DNA of 64,000 nucleotides, taken from contig JBQTHV010000014.1 in NCBI GenBank assembly GCA_052389555.1, positions 1-64,000 of the forward strand, written 5' to 3'. This DNA comes from JABFSM01 sp052389555 (GTDB lineage Bacteria; Gemmatimonadota; Gemmatimonadetes; Gemmatimonadales; GWC2-71-9). How positions within the stretch are numbered: position 1 is the stretch's first letter; every line of letters starts with the position of its first letter. Shown here piece after piece: positions 30,005-38,787 of this stretch. The position numbers and the translations under genes were made by a program. The notes under the pieces are model-generated. The model was given only the letters and a program-made list of their open reading frames with translations, made no database searches and was not told the origin of the DNA.

Positions 30005-32554
30005 ATGCGCGCTCCCAAGCTACAGCTTTTCGTCTCCGCGGTAATCCTCGGGGCGCTGCTGGTGCTGGGATTTCGGGGAGCGGGACCGTTGCCGCCTTTG
30101 GGGCCACTGCTTGATCCCGCCAACGGCGCGTGGGCGCTGGCGCGCGGGGCGGAGTTTCCCCGGCAGGCGGAAGCGCCCATCCCGGGTCTTACCGGCCCGG
30201 TGCAAGTGCTTTACGATGATCGGGGCGTCCCCCACATCTTCGCGGCCAACGAGCTCGATGCCTGGCGAGCGCAGGGATATGTCCTGGCGCGCGATCGCCT
30301 CTTCCAGCTCGAGCTCCAGACTCGCGCGGCCGCCGGAACGCTCGCCGAATTAGTTGGACCTCGCGCCCTCCCGGCTGACCTGGCCGATCGACGCCGGGGG
30401 TTCCCCTGGGCCGCGGAGCGGGCCTACGGTAGCCTCGATTCGACTTCGCAGTTTCGCCTGGCCGCTCTGGCCTACGCCGACGGGGTGAACGCATTCATCG
30501 GAGGCCTGAACCGGGCGGCGCTGCCGCTGGAGTACCGGCTCCTCAACGCCCGGCCCGCCCGCTGGGAGCCGATCAACAGCTACTATCTGTTTCTCCAGAT
30601 GGCGTATACCCTGGCGTGGGTGGATCCGGCCCTAACCCGCCTCGAGGCGCAGGTACTGGTGGGTCGCGAGGCGGCCGATGCGCTCTTTCCCATCACTAGC
30701 CCGATCCAGGAGCCGATCCAACCCAACGGCCAATCCGCTCCACGATATGACCTCACCCCGGTGCCGCCACCCGGCCCGCCGGACTCGACGGCGCTCGTTG
30801 CCCTGCGCCAGCAGCGTTCGGTGGAAACGTTCCTCGGCCGGGAATCCGAATGGTCGAGCGCCGAGCTGCCGAGCCGTCCAGCCGCCCAGCCGTCCAGCCG
30901 CCGAGGCTCCGAGCCGCTCGGCAGCAACAACTGGGCGGTGGCACCGCAGCGGACTGCCGCGGGTTATGCGCTTCTCGCCGGTGACCCGCATCTCGACCTT
31001 TCCCTTCCGTCCATCTGGTACGAAATCCACCTGAACGTCGCAGGCGGGCCGGACGTCGCGGGCGTGACGTTCGCCGGATCGCCCGGTGTGATCATCGGTT
31101 GGAATCGGGACGTCGCCTGGTCCTTCACCAACACCGGCGCCGATGTCCGCGATCTCTACCGGGAAGGGGTCGATGACTCGATCCGTCCTACCCGCTACCG
31201 GCTCGACGGCGAATGGAAACCGCTGGAGGTGCGGGAAGAGAGCGTGCGCGATCGCGAGGGTAGGGTGCTCGCGATCGACACGGTCCGCTTTACCCATCGC
31301 GGCCCGCTGGTGGAGGTCCTGGGGCACTGGCGTTCCATCCGATGGACCCCGTTCGAAGCCAAGTCCACGGGTGAGGAATTCCTCCGCCTGGCCCGGGCGC
31401 GCGACCATGTCGAATGGCTGCACGGATGGAAGGATTTCGTCGGACCGGCGCAGAACGGGATCGTGGCCGACCGGACGGGAACCATCGCCATCCGCTCGAC
31501 CGGCCGGTTTCCGGTTCGGCCCGATTCCGGTCGTGGCGATCTGATTCGCGACGGAAGCACCCGGGCCAGCGACTGGATCGGATATCTACCGATCGAGCGT
31601 TACCCCTTCGCGGAGAACCCGCCGCAGGGCTATCTCGCCTCGGCCAACCAGCAGCCGGTCGATCCGCGGGTTAACGGCGCGTACCTCGGCGCGAACTGGT
31701 ACTCGGGGTGGCGGGCCCTGCGCCTCAACCAGCTCCTCCGCGCCGACTCCGCCCTCACCCCGGACGCCATCCGCCGGATGCAGACCGATCATCACAGCGC
31801 GCGGGTCGACCGGTTCGTGCCGTTTCTCGTCGCGGCGGGCGCCTCGCCAAGCGCGCCGCCCGAGGCTCGGTCGGCCGCGCAACTCCTGGAGAGTTGGCAT
31901 CGGCGCTACGCGCGCGCCGACACCGCCGCCCTGCTGTTCGAGGCAGTCATGGATGAGCTGGAGCCGCTGGTGTGGGACGAGCTGGTGCCACCCCGTGATC
32001 CGCGAGCGGATACCGCGCGCGGGTTAGGACGACCGGCGGTGGTCCCGGAAGAAGGGGTGCTGCTCCGGCTGTTGGCCGATTCCACCAGCGCCTGGTGGGA
32101 CCGGCGGGAGACCGGTCCGAGGGAGCGGCGAGACGCAGTCCTGGCCGAAGCGCTCCGCCGGGGCTGGAACCGCACGGTTGAGCGGTACGGCCGGCCGGGG
32201 GAGGGGTGGCGATGGGACCGCGTCCATCACACCAATATCTGGCACTTGCTGCGCATGCCCGCGCTGTCGGCACTGGCTCTGAAGGCCGACGCCGGGCCCG
32301 GCACCCTGAATCCCTCGCCGGGGAGCGGAATCCATGGCGCCAGCTGGCGCATGGTCGTCGAGCTCGGCCCCGCGGTGCGTGCCTGGACTATCTACCCGGG
32401 AGGGCAATCGGGGAATCCGGCGAGCGCGCGGTATGACGACCGGATCCCTCGGTGGCTCGCCGGAGACCTGGACTCGGCCCTCTTTCCCGCCCGAGCCGAG
32501 GAGCTGCCGGCCCATCGGGTTCGCGCCCGCCTCACCCTTCTCCCGGCGCGCTGA
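30005..32554 (+). CDS. Penicillin acylase family (Ntn hydrolase), exported
   Basis: About 849 residues. An N-terminal hydrophobic anchor is followed by the alpha chain (VQVLYDDRGVPHIFA, ARDRLFQLELQTRAAAGTLAEL). The spacer ends just before the autocatalytic nucleophile Ser at about 307 in LGSNNWAVAP. Beta-chain motifs include GDPHLDLSLPSIWYEIHL and ITWNRDVAW-like IIGWNRDVAWSFTNTGADV. These enzymes cleave N-acyl side chains (beta-lactams, acyl-homoserine lactones). The spacer carries an 8-bp repeat (PSRPAAQPSSRRGSEP). GTG 30002 is an alternative start. The stop overlaps the next ATG by one base. Confidence 0.93.
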   Translation: MRAPKLQLFVSAVILGALLVLGFRGAGPLPPLGPLLDPANGAWALARGAEFPRQAEAPIPGLTGPVQVLYDDRGVPHIFAANELDAWRAQGYVLARDRLFQLELQTRAAAGTLAELVGPRALPADLADRRRGFPWAAERAYGSLDSTSQFRLAALAYADGVNAFIGGLNRAALPLEYRLLNARPARWEPINSYYLFLQMAYTLAWVDPALTRLEAQVLVGREAADALFPITSPIQEPIQPNGQSAPRYDLTPVPPPGPPDSTALVALRQQRSVETFLGRESEWSSAELPSRPAAQPSSRRGSEPLGSNNWAVAPQRTAAGYALLAGDPHLDLSLPSIWYEIHLNVAGGPDVAGVTFAGSPGVIIGWNRDVAWSFTNTGADVRDLYREGVDDSIRPTRYRLDGEWKPLEVREESVRDREGRVLAIDTVRFTHRGPLVEVLGHWRSIRWTPFEAKSTGEEFLRLARARDHVEWLHGWKDFVGPAQNGIVADRTGTIAIRSTGRFPVRPDSGRGDLIRDGSTRASDWIGYLPIERYPFAENPPQGYLASANQQPVDPRVNGAYLGANWYSGWRALRLNQLLRADSALTPDAIRRMQTDHHSARVDRFVPFLVAAGASPSAPPEARSAAQLLESWHRRYARADTAALLFEAVMDELEPLVWDELVPPRDPRADTARGLGRPAVVPEEGVLLRLLADSTSAWWDRRETGPRERRDAVLAEALRRGWNRTVERYGRPGEGWRWDRVHHTNIWHLLRMPALSALALKADAGPGTLNPSPGSGIHGASWRMVVELGPAVRAWTIYPGGQSGNPASARYDDRIPRWLAGDLDSALFPARAEELPAHRVRARLTLLPAR
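30862..30920. repeat. 8-bp tandem repeat (GCCGAGCC / GTCCAGCC) inside the penicillin acylase gene
   Basis: GCCGAGCC GTCCAGCC GCCCAGCC GTCCAGCC GCCGAGGC, in the stretch encoding the alpha-beta spacer just ahead of the autocatalytic Ser-Asn. Confidence 0.88.
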
Positions 32555-32988
32555 TGGCCGCGCTGGGATTGATCGCGCTCGCTGCGGCTTTCACGCTCGC
32601 CTCCTGGCTCGGCTGGTGGACCATCCCGCTCCTGGGTCTTATCTGGGGCTGGCTGCATCCCTGGATACCGATTCCCGAGCGCCGAGCCGCCGAGCCGCCG
32701 AGCCGTCCAGCCGCCGAGCCGTCCAGCCGCCGAGCCACCCTGACTGCTGCCCTAGCCGGCCTGCTCGGCTGGGCCATCTGGCTCGCCATCGATACGCTGG
32801 CAGGTGGGAGCGGGTTAGGAAGGCTCGGTCCCCGTCTCGCCGGCACCATGCGGCAGCCGCTGCCCCTGGTCCTGGCCGTAACGCTCCTCTTCCCCGCGTT
32901 GCTCGCGGCAACCGCGGCGGCCGTGGGCTCGGTGCTGGCCGGATTGCTCCGACCCGGCGGGCCACCGGCCGGGGCAGGGTCGCGATGA
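32554..32988 (+). CDS. Hypothetical four-helix membrane protein
   Basis: 144 residues from ATG 32554, overlapping the penicillin acylase stop (TGATG). Hydrophobic segments lie at about 2-20, 22-36, 68-84 and 105-130. The loop between helices 2 and 3 is PERRAAEPPSRPAAEPSSRR, the product of an 8-bp repeat at about 32682-32742. There is no recognisable family. It ends ATGA with the protease gene, so the three genes are coupled. Confidence 0.6.
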   Translation: MAALGLIALAAAFTLASWLGWWTIPLLGLIWGWLHPWIPIPERRAAEPPSRPAAEPSSRRATLTAALAGLLGWAIWLAIDTLAGGSGLGRLGPRLAGTMRQPLPLVLAVTLLFPALLAATAAAVGSVLAGLLRPGGPPAGAGSR

Positions 32989-34952
32989 GAGCGGCGCACC
33001 GGCTGCTTCTCGCATTTCCGATCGCCGGGTTAGGCTGTCCGAGCGAACCGTCCCGGCCGGCGGTTGCGTCGGTCACGGTAACCCTGGGAGTGAACCAGCT
33101 CACCGTCGGCCAGACCACCCAGGCCACGGCGACCGCCCGATCAGCCACGAACGAGCCGATTGCCGGGGTGACGGTCTCGTGGCGCTCGTCGGCGGCCGGG
33201 ATCGCGACCGTCAGCGAGACCGGGCTGGTCACGGCGGCCGCCGCGGGCTCCACCAGCATCGTCGCTACGATCGAGGGTCTCGACGGTTCGGCTGGCCTCG
33301 AAGTTTTCGCGGGTCCGCCGAACCTCGCGCTCACCAATCTCCATCTTACCCAGTCGGTGCAGCGCCTCGACGGCGGGCTTCCTCTGGTGGCGGGCGGACT
33401 GCCGGCGCTGCTCAACCTCTTCGGTACGCTGGATCGCGCCTTCCCAACCAGCTCGCCAGCTCCGCAGGTGCGGATCGAGGTGTGGAACGGGGCCACCCTG
33501 GTCCTGACCGACGAAGCCCCGATGAACGGAACGGCCTTGCCGGTGGTGAACTCTGGAGTCCCGATCCATCGCGTAGTGGTCCCGGCGAACCTCATTCAAC
33601 CGGGGTTCCGGGTCCGCGCCACGATTAACCCGGGGAACCAGCCTGCCGAAGCGACCTCGGCGGACAACACCTGGCCCCCCTCGGGTCTGCCCCAGCCGAT
33701 GCTGGTGCAGCAGGTTCCGCCGCTCCCCCTGCACCTGGTACCGATCTTCCTGACCGCAGCGGGAACTACCGGGAATGTCTCGCCGGAGACCCAGCCGGAG
33801 TATTTCACCGCGACCCGGCAGATGCATCCGGTCTCGACCATCGAGGCCGATATCGGACCGGTCTTCTCGAGCGACGTGGACTTCGGCAATGGCAACGAAC
33901 CCGCCTGGCTGGCCCTGCTGCAGCAGCTCGATCTGCTCCGGGTCGCCGAAGGAGCGTCGAGCTACTACATCGGTGCGGTGAGACCGCCACCCGGCATTAC
34001 GTTCGTCCAGTTTGGCGGCTACGGGTACATCCCCGGGGATCCCCAGAGCACGGGGCCTAACACGCGCACTTCGGTGCTCGTCGGGGTCGGCTGGTTCAAT
34101 CGGGCGCGTCAAACCACCGAACTGGTCGCGCATGAGCTGGGCCACAACATGGGGCGGCGCCACGCGCCCTGCGGCGGCGCGGCGTTCCCCGATCCCGGAT
34201 ACCCGTATCCGGGCGGGGTGACCGGCTTGCTCGGCTTTGATCTCTACACGTGGTCGCAGAACCCGAGCGGGTTTCCGGTGAGCTATCCCGCGACGTCCGG
34301 GGACCTCATGTCCTATTGTACTCCGCCCTGGATCAGCGATTATACCTACCTTGGACTCCTCGCCGCGCGCGGAGGCCCGGTCGCCACTCCCCGGCCCCTG
34401 GCTCCCGGCCCCTGGACTCCGGCCTGCGACTGCCTGGTGATCTGGGGCTCGGTGGAGGGCGATTCCATCCGCCTGGAACCGGCGTTCCTAGCCCCAGCGC
34501 CGGCCGGTCCCGCGGTTCCTTCCTCAGGGGCGTATGCCGTGGAGGGCCTCGATCTCTCCGGCAACCGCCTCTTCCTGGCGAGGTTTGACCCCGTCGAGAT
34601 CGACCATGCCCCGGGCGTGCGCCATTTCACCCTGGCCATTCCCCTCGGGCCTGGCGGGGGAACCGCCCTCTCATTGTTGCGGGTTAGGGGGCCCGGGGTC
34701 CTGGCCGAGCGCCGGGCCTCCGAGCGCCGAGCCGCGGAGCCGCCGAGCCTCGACGTCCAGCAAACCCCTTCTGACCGCTTGACACTCCGCTGGAACCCGG
34801 CCGAGTTTCCTCTGCTCGTCGCCCGGCAGGCCGGAACCGGCCGGATCATCGGGATCGGCCGAAGCGGCACGCTGTCGATTGGCGCGGCGGCCGTGGAAGT
34901 CACGCTCTCGAACGGAATCCGGAGCAGTCAACTCCGAGTCCACCCACGCTGA
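32985..34952 (+). CDS. Metzincin-like zinc metalloprotease lipoprotein with Ig-like BIG2 domain
   Basis: 655 residues. The lipobox is FPIAGLGC. Residues about 25-105 form a BIG2/Ig-like domain (VTVTLGVNQLTVGQTTQATATA, AGIATVSETGLVTAAAAGSTSIVAT). The zinc site HELGHNMGRRH begins at about 383, with the downstream Met-turn-like SGDLMSYC, the arrangement of reprolysin/snapalysin-type metzincins. The C-terminal half is beta-rich and holds an 8-bp-repeat linker (ERRASERRAAEPPS). It is probably a surface protease; the substrate is unknown. Confidence 0.85.
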   Translation: MRAAHRLLLAFPIAGLGCPSEPSRPAVASVTVTLGVNQLTVGQTTQATATARSATNEPIAGVTVSWRSSAAGIATVSETGLVTAAAAGSTSIVATIEGLDGSAGLEVFAGPPNLALTNLHLTQSVQRLDGGLPLVAGGLPALLNLFGTLDRAFPTSSPAPQVRIEVWNGATLVLTDEAPMNGTALPVVNSGVPIHRVVVPANLIQPGFRVRATINPGNQPAEATSADNTWPPSGLPQPMLVQQVPPLPLHLVPIFLTAAGTTGNVSPETQPEYFTATRQMHPVSTIEADIGPVFSSDVDFGNGNEPAWLALLQQLDLLRVAEGASSYYIGAVRPPPGITFVQFGGYGYIPGDPQSTGPNTRTSVLVGVGWFNRARQTTELVAHELGHNMGRRHAPCGGAAFPDPGYPYPGGVTGLLGFDLYTWSQNPSGFPVSYPATSGDLMSYCTPPWISDYTYLGLLAARGGPVATPRPLAPGPWTPACDCLVIWGSVEGDSIRLEPAFLAPAPAGPAVPSSGAYAVEGLDLSGNRLFLARFDPVEIDHAPGVRHFTLAIPLGPGGGTALSLLRVRGPGVLAERRASERRAAEPPSLDVQQTPSDRLTLRWNPAEFPLLVARQAGTGRIIGIGRSGTLSIGAAAVEVTLSNGIRSSQLRVHPR

Positions 34953-34955
34953 GGG

Positions 34956-35876
34956 ATGCCCATGAGAAAGTCGCGCGCAGGGTTCTTCCTGGTTCGGTTC
35001 GCCGCAATCCTCCCGGCCGCTGCCGCTCCAAAGCTCGAGGCCCAAGTCAACTACGACACGGTACAGGTCCGGACCGTGCCCGCCGGCAAAGGGGTCTACC
35101 TGCTCCAAGGAGTGGGCGGGAACCTCGGGCTCTCGATCGGCCCGGATGCCGCCTTTCTGGTGGACGATCAGTTCGCCCCGCTCTCCCAGAAGATCCTCGA
35201 CGCGGTCAAACGGCTGACCGATCAGCCGGTTCGCTTCGTGGTGAATACCCACTGGCACGGCGACCACACCGGGGGGAACGAGAATCTGGCCCAGGCCGGC
35301 GTGATCGTCGTGGCCCACAACAATGTGCGACTCCGGATGAGCACCGAGCAGTTCATTGCGGCGCTCAACAGCCGGAGCCAACCGGCTCCGCCCAAGGCGC
35401 TGCCGGTGGTCACCTTCAACGAGGGGGTGGCCTTTCACCTCAACGGCGACGACATCCATGTGGTCCACGTGCCCAAGGCCCATACCGACGGCGACGCCAT
35501 CATTCACTTCACCGCCGCCAACGTGATTCACATGGGTGACGTGTTCTTCAACGGCCGCTATCCGCTCGTGGACCTCTCGAGTGGCGGATCGTTCGAAGGA
35601 GTGATCGCCGCGGTAACCGCCGCGCTGCGGTACGCCAACGACAGCACCCGGATCATACCCGGGCACGGCCCGCTCGCTACCCGTGCGGATCTCGTGAAGT
35701 ACCGGGACATGCTGAGCACGATCCGCGACCGGGTCGCTGCGCTCATCCGGGAAGGGAAGAGCAAGGAAGAAGTGATCGCCGCCCAACCCTCGCGCGAGTG
35801 GGACGCCACCCACGGGAGCGGCACCATCAAGCCTCCCATGCTGGTCGGTTTTGCCTACGACAGCATGAAACGCTAG
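34956..35876 (+). CDS. Exported metallo-beta-lactamase-fold hydrolase
   Basis: 306 residues from ATG 34956; ATG 34962 is equally plausible. A leader is followed by the MBL core: NTHWHGDHTGGNENLA (two-zinc HxHxDH), HVPKAHTDGD with the third His, GDVFFNG with the bridging Asp, and IPGHGPLATR. The context and leader resemble class-B-like and glyoxalase-II-like exported enzymes. Beta-lactamase activity cannot be claimed from sequence alone. The 3' end shares CTAG with the convergent next gene. Confidence 0.88.
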   Translation: MPMRKSRAGFFLVRFAAILPAAAAPKLEAQVNYDTVQVRTVPAGKGVYLLQGVGGNLGLSIGPDAAFLVDDQFAPLSQKILDAVKRLTDQPVRFVVNTHWHGDHTGGNENLAQAGVIVVAHNNVRLRMSTEQFIAALNSRSQPAPPKALPVVTFNEGVAFHLNGDDIHVVHVPKAHTDGDAIIHFTAANVIHMGDVFFNGRYPLVDLSSGGSFEGVIAAVTAALRYANDSTRIIPGHGPLATRADLVKYRDMLSTIRDRVAALIREGKSKEEVIAAQPSREWDATHGSGTIKPPMLVGFAYDSMKR

Positions 35877-36298
35877 CCCACCACGTCGGGGGTGCCGGTG
35901 TCTCGACGTCCTCGGCGCAGCTCCAGGCGGGCCTTTTCGGCCAGCCGCTCATAACCCGCGCGGATTGCGTCCAGCTCGCGCTCCTCCAGCTCCTCCAGGT
36001 CGATCAGCGCGACATGCGCGCCGTCGGTGGTTCGGAGCAGCTCGTCCAGCTTCACCTGGATCGCCTCGGTGTCCCGGTTCTGGGTACTCTGGATCAGGAA
36101 TACCATCAGAAAAGTTGCGATGGTGGTGCCGGTATTGATCACGAGCTGCCAGGTATCGCTGAATCCAAACAGGGGCCCGGTAACGAGCCAGGCCACCACT
36201 ATCAGCAAGGCGAGCAGGAATGTCAGCGGACGCCCGGTAGCCCGGGCGGTACCCCGCGCGAGTCTCGAATGCCACGACCTGGGCTTGGTTGGACGCAT
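35873..36298 (-). CDS. Low-affinity iron permease family protein
   Basis: 141 residues. Two transmembrane helices (PLTFLLALLIVVAWLVTGPLFG and VINTGTTIATFLMVFLIQSTQNRDTEAIQVKLDELLR) carry the pfam04120 signature. A charged coiled tail (LEELEERELDAIRAGYERLAEKARLEL) follows. Bacterial members probably act in metal or small-molecule permeation, but the transport role is not well proven. Its start has no nearby same-strand partner. Confidence 0.88.
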   Translation of the reverse strand: MRPTKPRSWHSRLARGTARATGRPLTFLLALLIVVAWLVTGPLFGFSDTWQLVINTGTTIATFLMVFLIQSTQNRDTEAIQVKLDELLRTTDGAHVALIDLEELEERELDAIRAGYERLAEKARLELRRGRRDTGTPDVVG

Positions 36299-36328
36299 CG
36301 ATCGTCTCTCCTCTCGCTGAATTCGGGA

Positions 36329-36535
36329 TCAGGTGCTGCGGCCGGCTCCTCCCCCTCCGGCGGCGCCGGCACTTCGGTTGCCGCTGTCCTTGAGCCGCCC
36401 GGCTGCCCGGGCCGCCTGCCGCAGGAGATACTCGATCTGCGCGTTGAGCGAACGCAACTCCGCCCCGGCCCACCGCTGCAGGGCATCGTGCAGGGCTGGA
36501 TCGAGACGGAGCAGGATCGCCTTGCGCTCCGGCAT
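36329..36535 (-). CDS. Arc-like ribbon-helix-helix protein
   Basis: 68 residues from ATG 36535. The first 45 residues (KAILLRLDPALHDALQRWAGAELRSLNAQIEYLLRQA) are an Arc/MetJ-like ribbon-helix-helix fold, with the beta strand KAILLRL contacting DNA. A low-complexity Gly/Ala tail follows. It lies directly downstream of the SPFH gene on the same strand and may bind the palindrome at 37271-37298 ahead of that gene. Below the usual length for automatic calls, but the motif is clear. Confidence 0.8.
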   Translation of the reverse strand: MPERKAILLRLDPALHDALQRWAGAELRSLNAQIEYLLRQAARAAGRLKDSGNRSAGAAGGGGAGRST

Positions 36536-36542
36536 GCGCGAA

Positions 36543-37251
36543 TCAGCCGCCGTAGAGCGTTCCGGTATTGACGACGGGTTGGACCCCTCGCTCGCCGCAG
36601 AGTACGACCAGCAGGTTCGACACCATCGCGGCGCGCCGCTCGGCGTCCAGATCGAGAATCTGCTTCTGGGCGAGCAGCTCCAGCGCGTTCTCCACCATTG
36701 CAACCGCGCCCTCGAGGATCTTGTACCGTGCGGCAATGATCGCGCTGGCCTGCTGGCGAGTCATAGGGCTAGCTCGACGCCATGGCCCGCACCGCCGACT
36801 CGCCCTGCACTTTCACGTAATTCTCGTAGTCGTCCACTTCGAACATCGCTTCCGCGGTATCTACCACCCGCCAGACCACGATGGCCGCCACCTCGATCGG
36901 GTTGCTGTGGGCGTCGTTGACCTTGAGTTTGGCGGTCACGAAATTCCTAACCCGGAGCGAGATCCGCTTCTTGACGGTGAACGGATTGACCCACCAGAAC
37001 CCGGGCTCCTTGACCGAGCCGTGGTATCGCCCGAACAGCACCAGCACCTTGGCTTCGTTGGGGTGCACGATGAAGAACCCGGACGGCAGGAACATGAGTC
37101 CCCCCCCCAGGACGATGGCGAGAATCAGGCGGCCCCCGAGCTCCTGCGACACGGCCGTCGCAAACAGCCAGAAGTCCAGCCCGAAACCGGCCAGGAACAG
37201 GAAGAGGATGAGAAAGCCGGACTGGGCCCGCCGAATGCGCTCGCGAATCAT
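36543..37251 (-). pseudogene. SPFH/prohibitin-domain membrane protein gene with internal deletion
   Basis: The N-terminal part (from 37251) has two helices and the SPFH opening GFFIVHPNEAKVLVLFGRYHGSVKEPGFWWVNPF, then VEVAAIVVWRV-type strand and YVKVQGESAVRAMASS, and stops at 36769. The C-terminal tail of the same family (AARYKILEGAVAMVENALELL...RRAAMVSNLLVVLCGERGVQPVVNTGTLYGG) follows in a different frame from 36764 to 36543. About 100-130 residues normally lie between them. I infer an internal deletion that left two ORFs, each of which may or may not be translated. Confidence 0.78.
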
Positions 37252-37270
37252 TGGACGCCCCAGAAATGGT

Positions 37271-37298
37271 GCTATCTATATGATATCATCAAGATAGC
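37271..37298. promoter_or_regulatory. 28-bp palindromic operator upstream of the SPFH gene
   Basis: GCTATCT (37271-37277) and AGATAGC (37292-37298) flank the perfect core ATGATATCAT (37280-37289), all centred on the same point. It is A+T-rich in a very G+C-rich region and lies 20 bp before the SPFH start codon. It probably overlaps the promoter and may bind the ribbon-helix-helix protein of this operon. Confidence 0.65.
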
Positions 37299-37332
37299 AG
37301 GCCGTCAAGGTGGCGCGGGTCCATACCCCAGT

Positions 37333-37430
37333 CCTACCGCCGAGTGCCGAGTGCCGAGTGCCGAGTGCCGAGTGCCGAGTGCCGACCCGCCGAGCCGCCG
37401 AGCCGTCCAGCCGCCCCGCCGCCCGAGCTA
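37333..37430. repeat. 7-bp (GAGTGCC) then 8-bp (GCCGAGCC/GTCCAGCC) tandem repeats
   Basis: About seven GAGTGCC units (37341-37384) pass directly into CCGAGCC GCCGAGCC GTCCAGCC GCCCCGCC GCCC. They occupy the gap between the SPFH operon and the ECF sigma gene. I find no gene in it. Confidence 0.88.
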
Positions 37431-37517
37431 CCTTCCAACCTTCCGCCGCCCTCATGTCTCTAACCCGTCGAGACCCGGCGCCGCTCCCGGAGGACGCCCC
37501 TGCCAGCCCAAGCCGCC

Positions 37518-38045
37518 GTGAATAGCGCCGATCTCGACCGAGCCGACGTGGCCCTCGCGGTGGCGGGAGACCACGCTGCGTTCGAACGGTTGTACCGGCG
37601 CCATGTGCCGCGGGTGGCGAGTCTGGCAGGCTGGCTGCTCGGTGCCGGTGATACCGATGACGCGGTACAGGAGGTCTTTATTAGAGTTTGGCAGAAGCTC
37701 CATACGTACGGTGGTCACTCGAGCTTCCCGACCTGGCTGCACCGCGTGGCGGTGAACCTCATCCTCCGGCGCCGCAAGCGTCAGGGCCAGTTCCGAATCC
37801 GTCATGCCGACTCCGACGAATCGCTCGAGACCGTGTCGGCGCCAGGCGAGCGGCCCGATCTCCGGGTGGCCATCGAGCGGGCCGTGGCGCGACTGCCGGC
37901 CGGTGCGCGTGAGGTATTCGTGTTGCACGACATGGAGGGATACAAGCATGAGGAGATCGCGGAGTTGCTCCAGGTGGATCCCGGCACGTCCCGATCTCAG
38001 CTTCACCGCGCCCGGATGCTGTTGCGCCGGATCCTGGCGGCGTGA
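37518..38045 (+). CDS. ECF-type RNA polymerase sigma factor
   Basis: 175 residues from GTG 37518. Region 2 (FERLYRRHVPRVASLAGWLLGAGDTDDAVQEVFIRVWQKL) and region 4 (LPAGAREVFVLHDMEGYKHEEIAELLQVDPGTSRSQLHRARMLLRRIL) are both complete and joined by a basic linker. It is cotranscribed with an anti-sigma factor and a DUF4097 gene. It probably responds to envelope stress by release from the membrane-bound partner. Confidence 0.94.
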   Translation: MNSADLDRADVALAVAGDHAAFERLYRRHVPRVASLAGWLLGAGDTDDAVQEVFIRVWQKLHTYGGHSSFPTWLHRVAVNLILRRRKRQGQFRIRHADSDESLETVSAPGERPDLRVAIERAVARLPAGAREVFVLHDMEGYKHEEIAELLQVDPGTSRSQLHRARMLLRRILAA

Positions 38046-38060
38046 GGGAGGACGCTAACC

Positions 38061-38777
38061 ATGGCTGATACGTTCACCGACTCGCTGTCCGCGTACCTCG
38101 ACGGCGAGCTCGACGGCCGGCGTCGGCGCCGGATGGAGGCCCATCTCGCCCGGTGCGCCGAGTGCTCGGCCGCCTTGGCCGAGCTGCGCGCAATCGTCAC
38201 CGCGGCACCCCAATACCAGGGCCAGGCTCCGGCCCGTGACCTCTGGCCGCACGTCGAAGCCGGGCTCGACGAGGCCGAGGTTATTGATTTGCCGAGCGCC
38301 GAGCCCCGAGCCATCCAGCCGTCCAGCCGCCGAGCCATCCAGCCGTCCAGCCGCCGAGCCGTCCGGTTCTCCTGGCCTCAACTCCTGGCCGCCTCGATTC
38401 TCATGGCCGCACTCGGCGGCGGGGCGGTCTGGATCGCGCTACGATCCAGCTCTTCGGATGTTTCGGTGCCGGCGATGGTGGCCCGCCCCGCCCCCGACTC
38501 CGCCGCCCCGAAGACGGTTGCCTACGCCGAGGCACGCTATGAAGCCGCGGTAGATGACCTAACCCGGGTGCTCGAGGAAGGCCGCGGTCGCCTCGATACC
38601 GCGACGGTCCGGGTGATCGAGGAGAGCTTGCGCAAGATCGATGCGGCGATCGCCGAAGCCCGCGTTGCACTCCAACGTGATCCGGCCAGCGGGTATCTGA
38701 ATCAGCAGATCGCCGCGCACCTGCGCCGCAAGCTCGCGCTCCTGCGTCTCGCGGCCGATGCGATCGCCCGAACCTGA
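38061..38777 (+). CDS. Zinc-finger anti-sigma factor, single-pass membrane protein
   Basis: 238 residues, 15 bp after the sigma gene. The ZAS motif H-x3-C-x2-C is in MEAHLARCAECSAAL (about 28-40). A transmembrane helix LLAASILMAALGGGAVWIAL lies near 110-130, with a periplasmic helical domain (DDLTRVLEEGRGRLDTATVRVIEESL). The segment between the finger and the membrane is an 8-bp-repeat product (AEPRAIQPSSRRAIQPSSRRAV). It holds the ECF sigma factor inactive until a signal acts. Confidence 0.9.
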   Translation: MADTFTDSLSAYLDGELDGRRRRRMEAHLARCAECSAALAELRAIVTAAPQYQGQAPARDLWPHVEAGLDEAEVIDLPSAEPRAIQPSSRRAIQPSSRRAVRFSWPQLLAASILMAALGGGAVWIALRSSSSDVSVPAMVARPAPDSAAPKTVAYAEARYEAAVDDLTRVLEEGRGRLDTATVRVIEESLRKIDAAIAEARVALQRDPASGYLNQQIAAHLRRKLALLRLAADAIART

Positions 38778-38787
38778 GGAACTCTCG

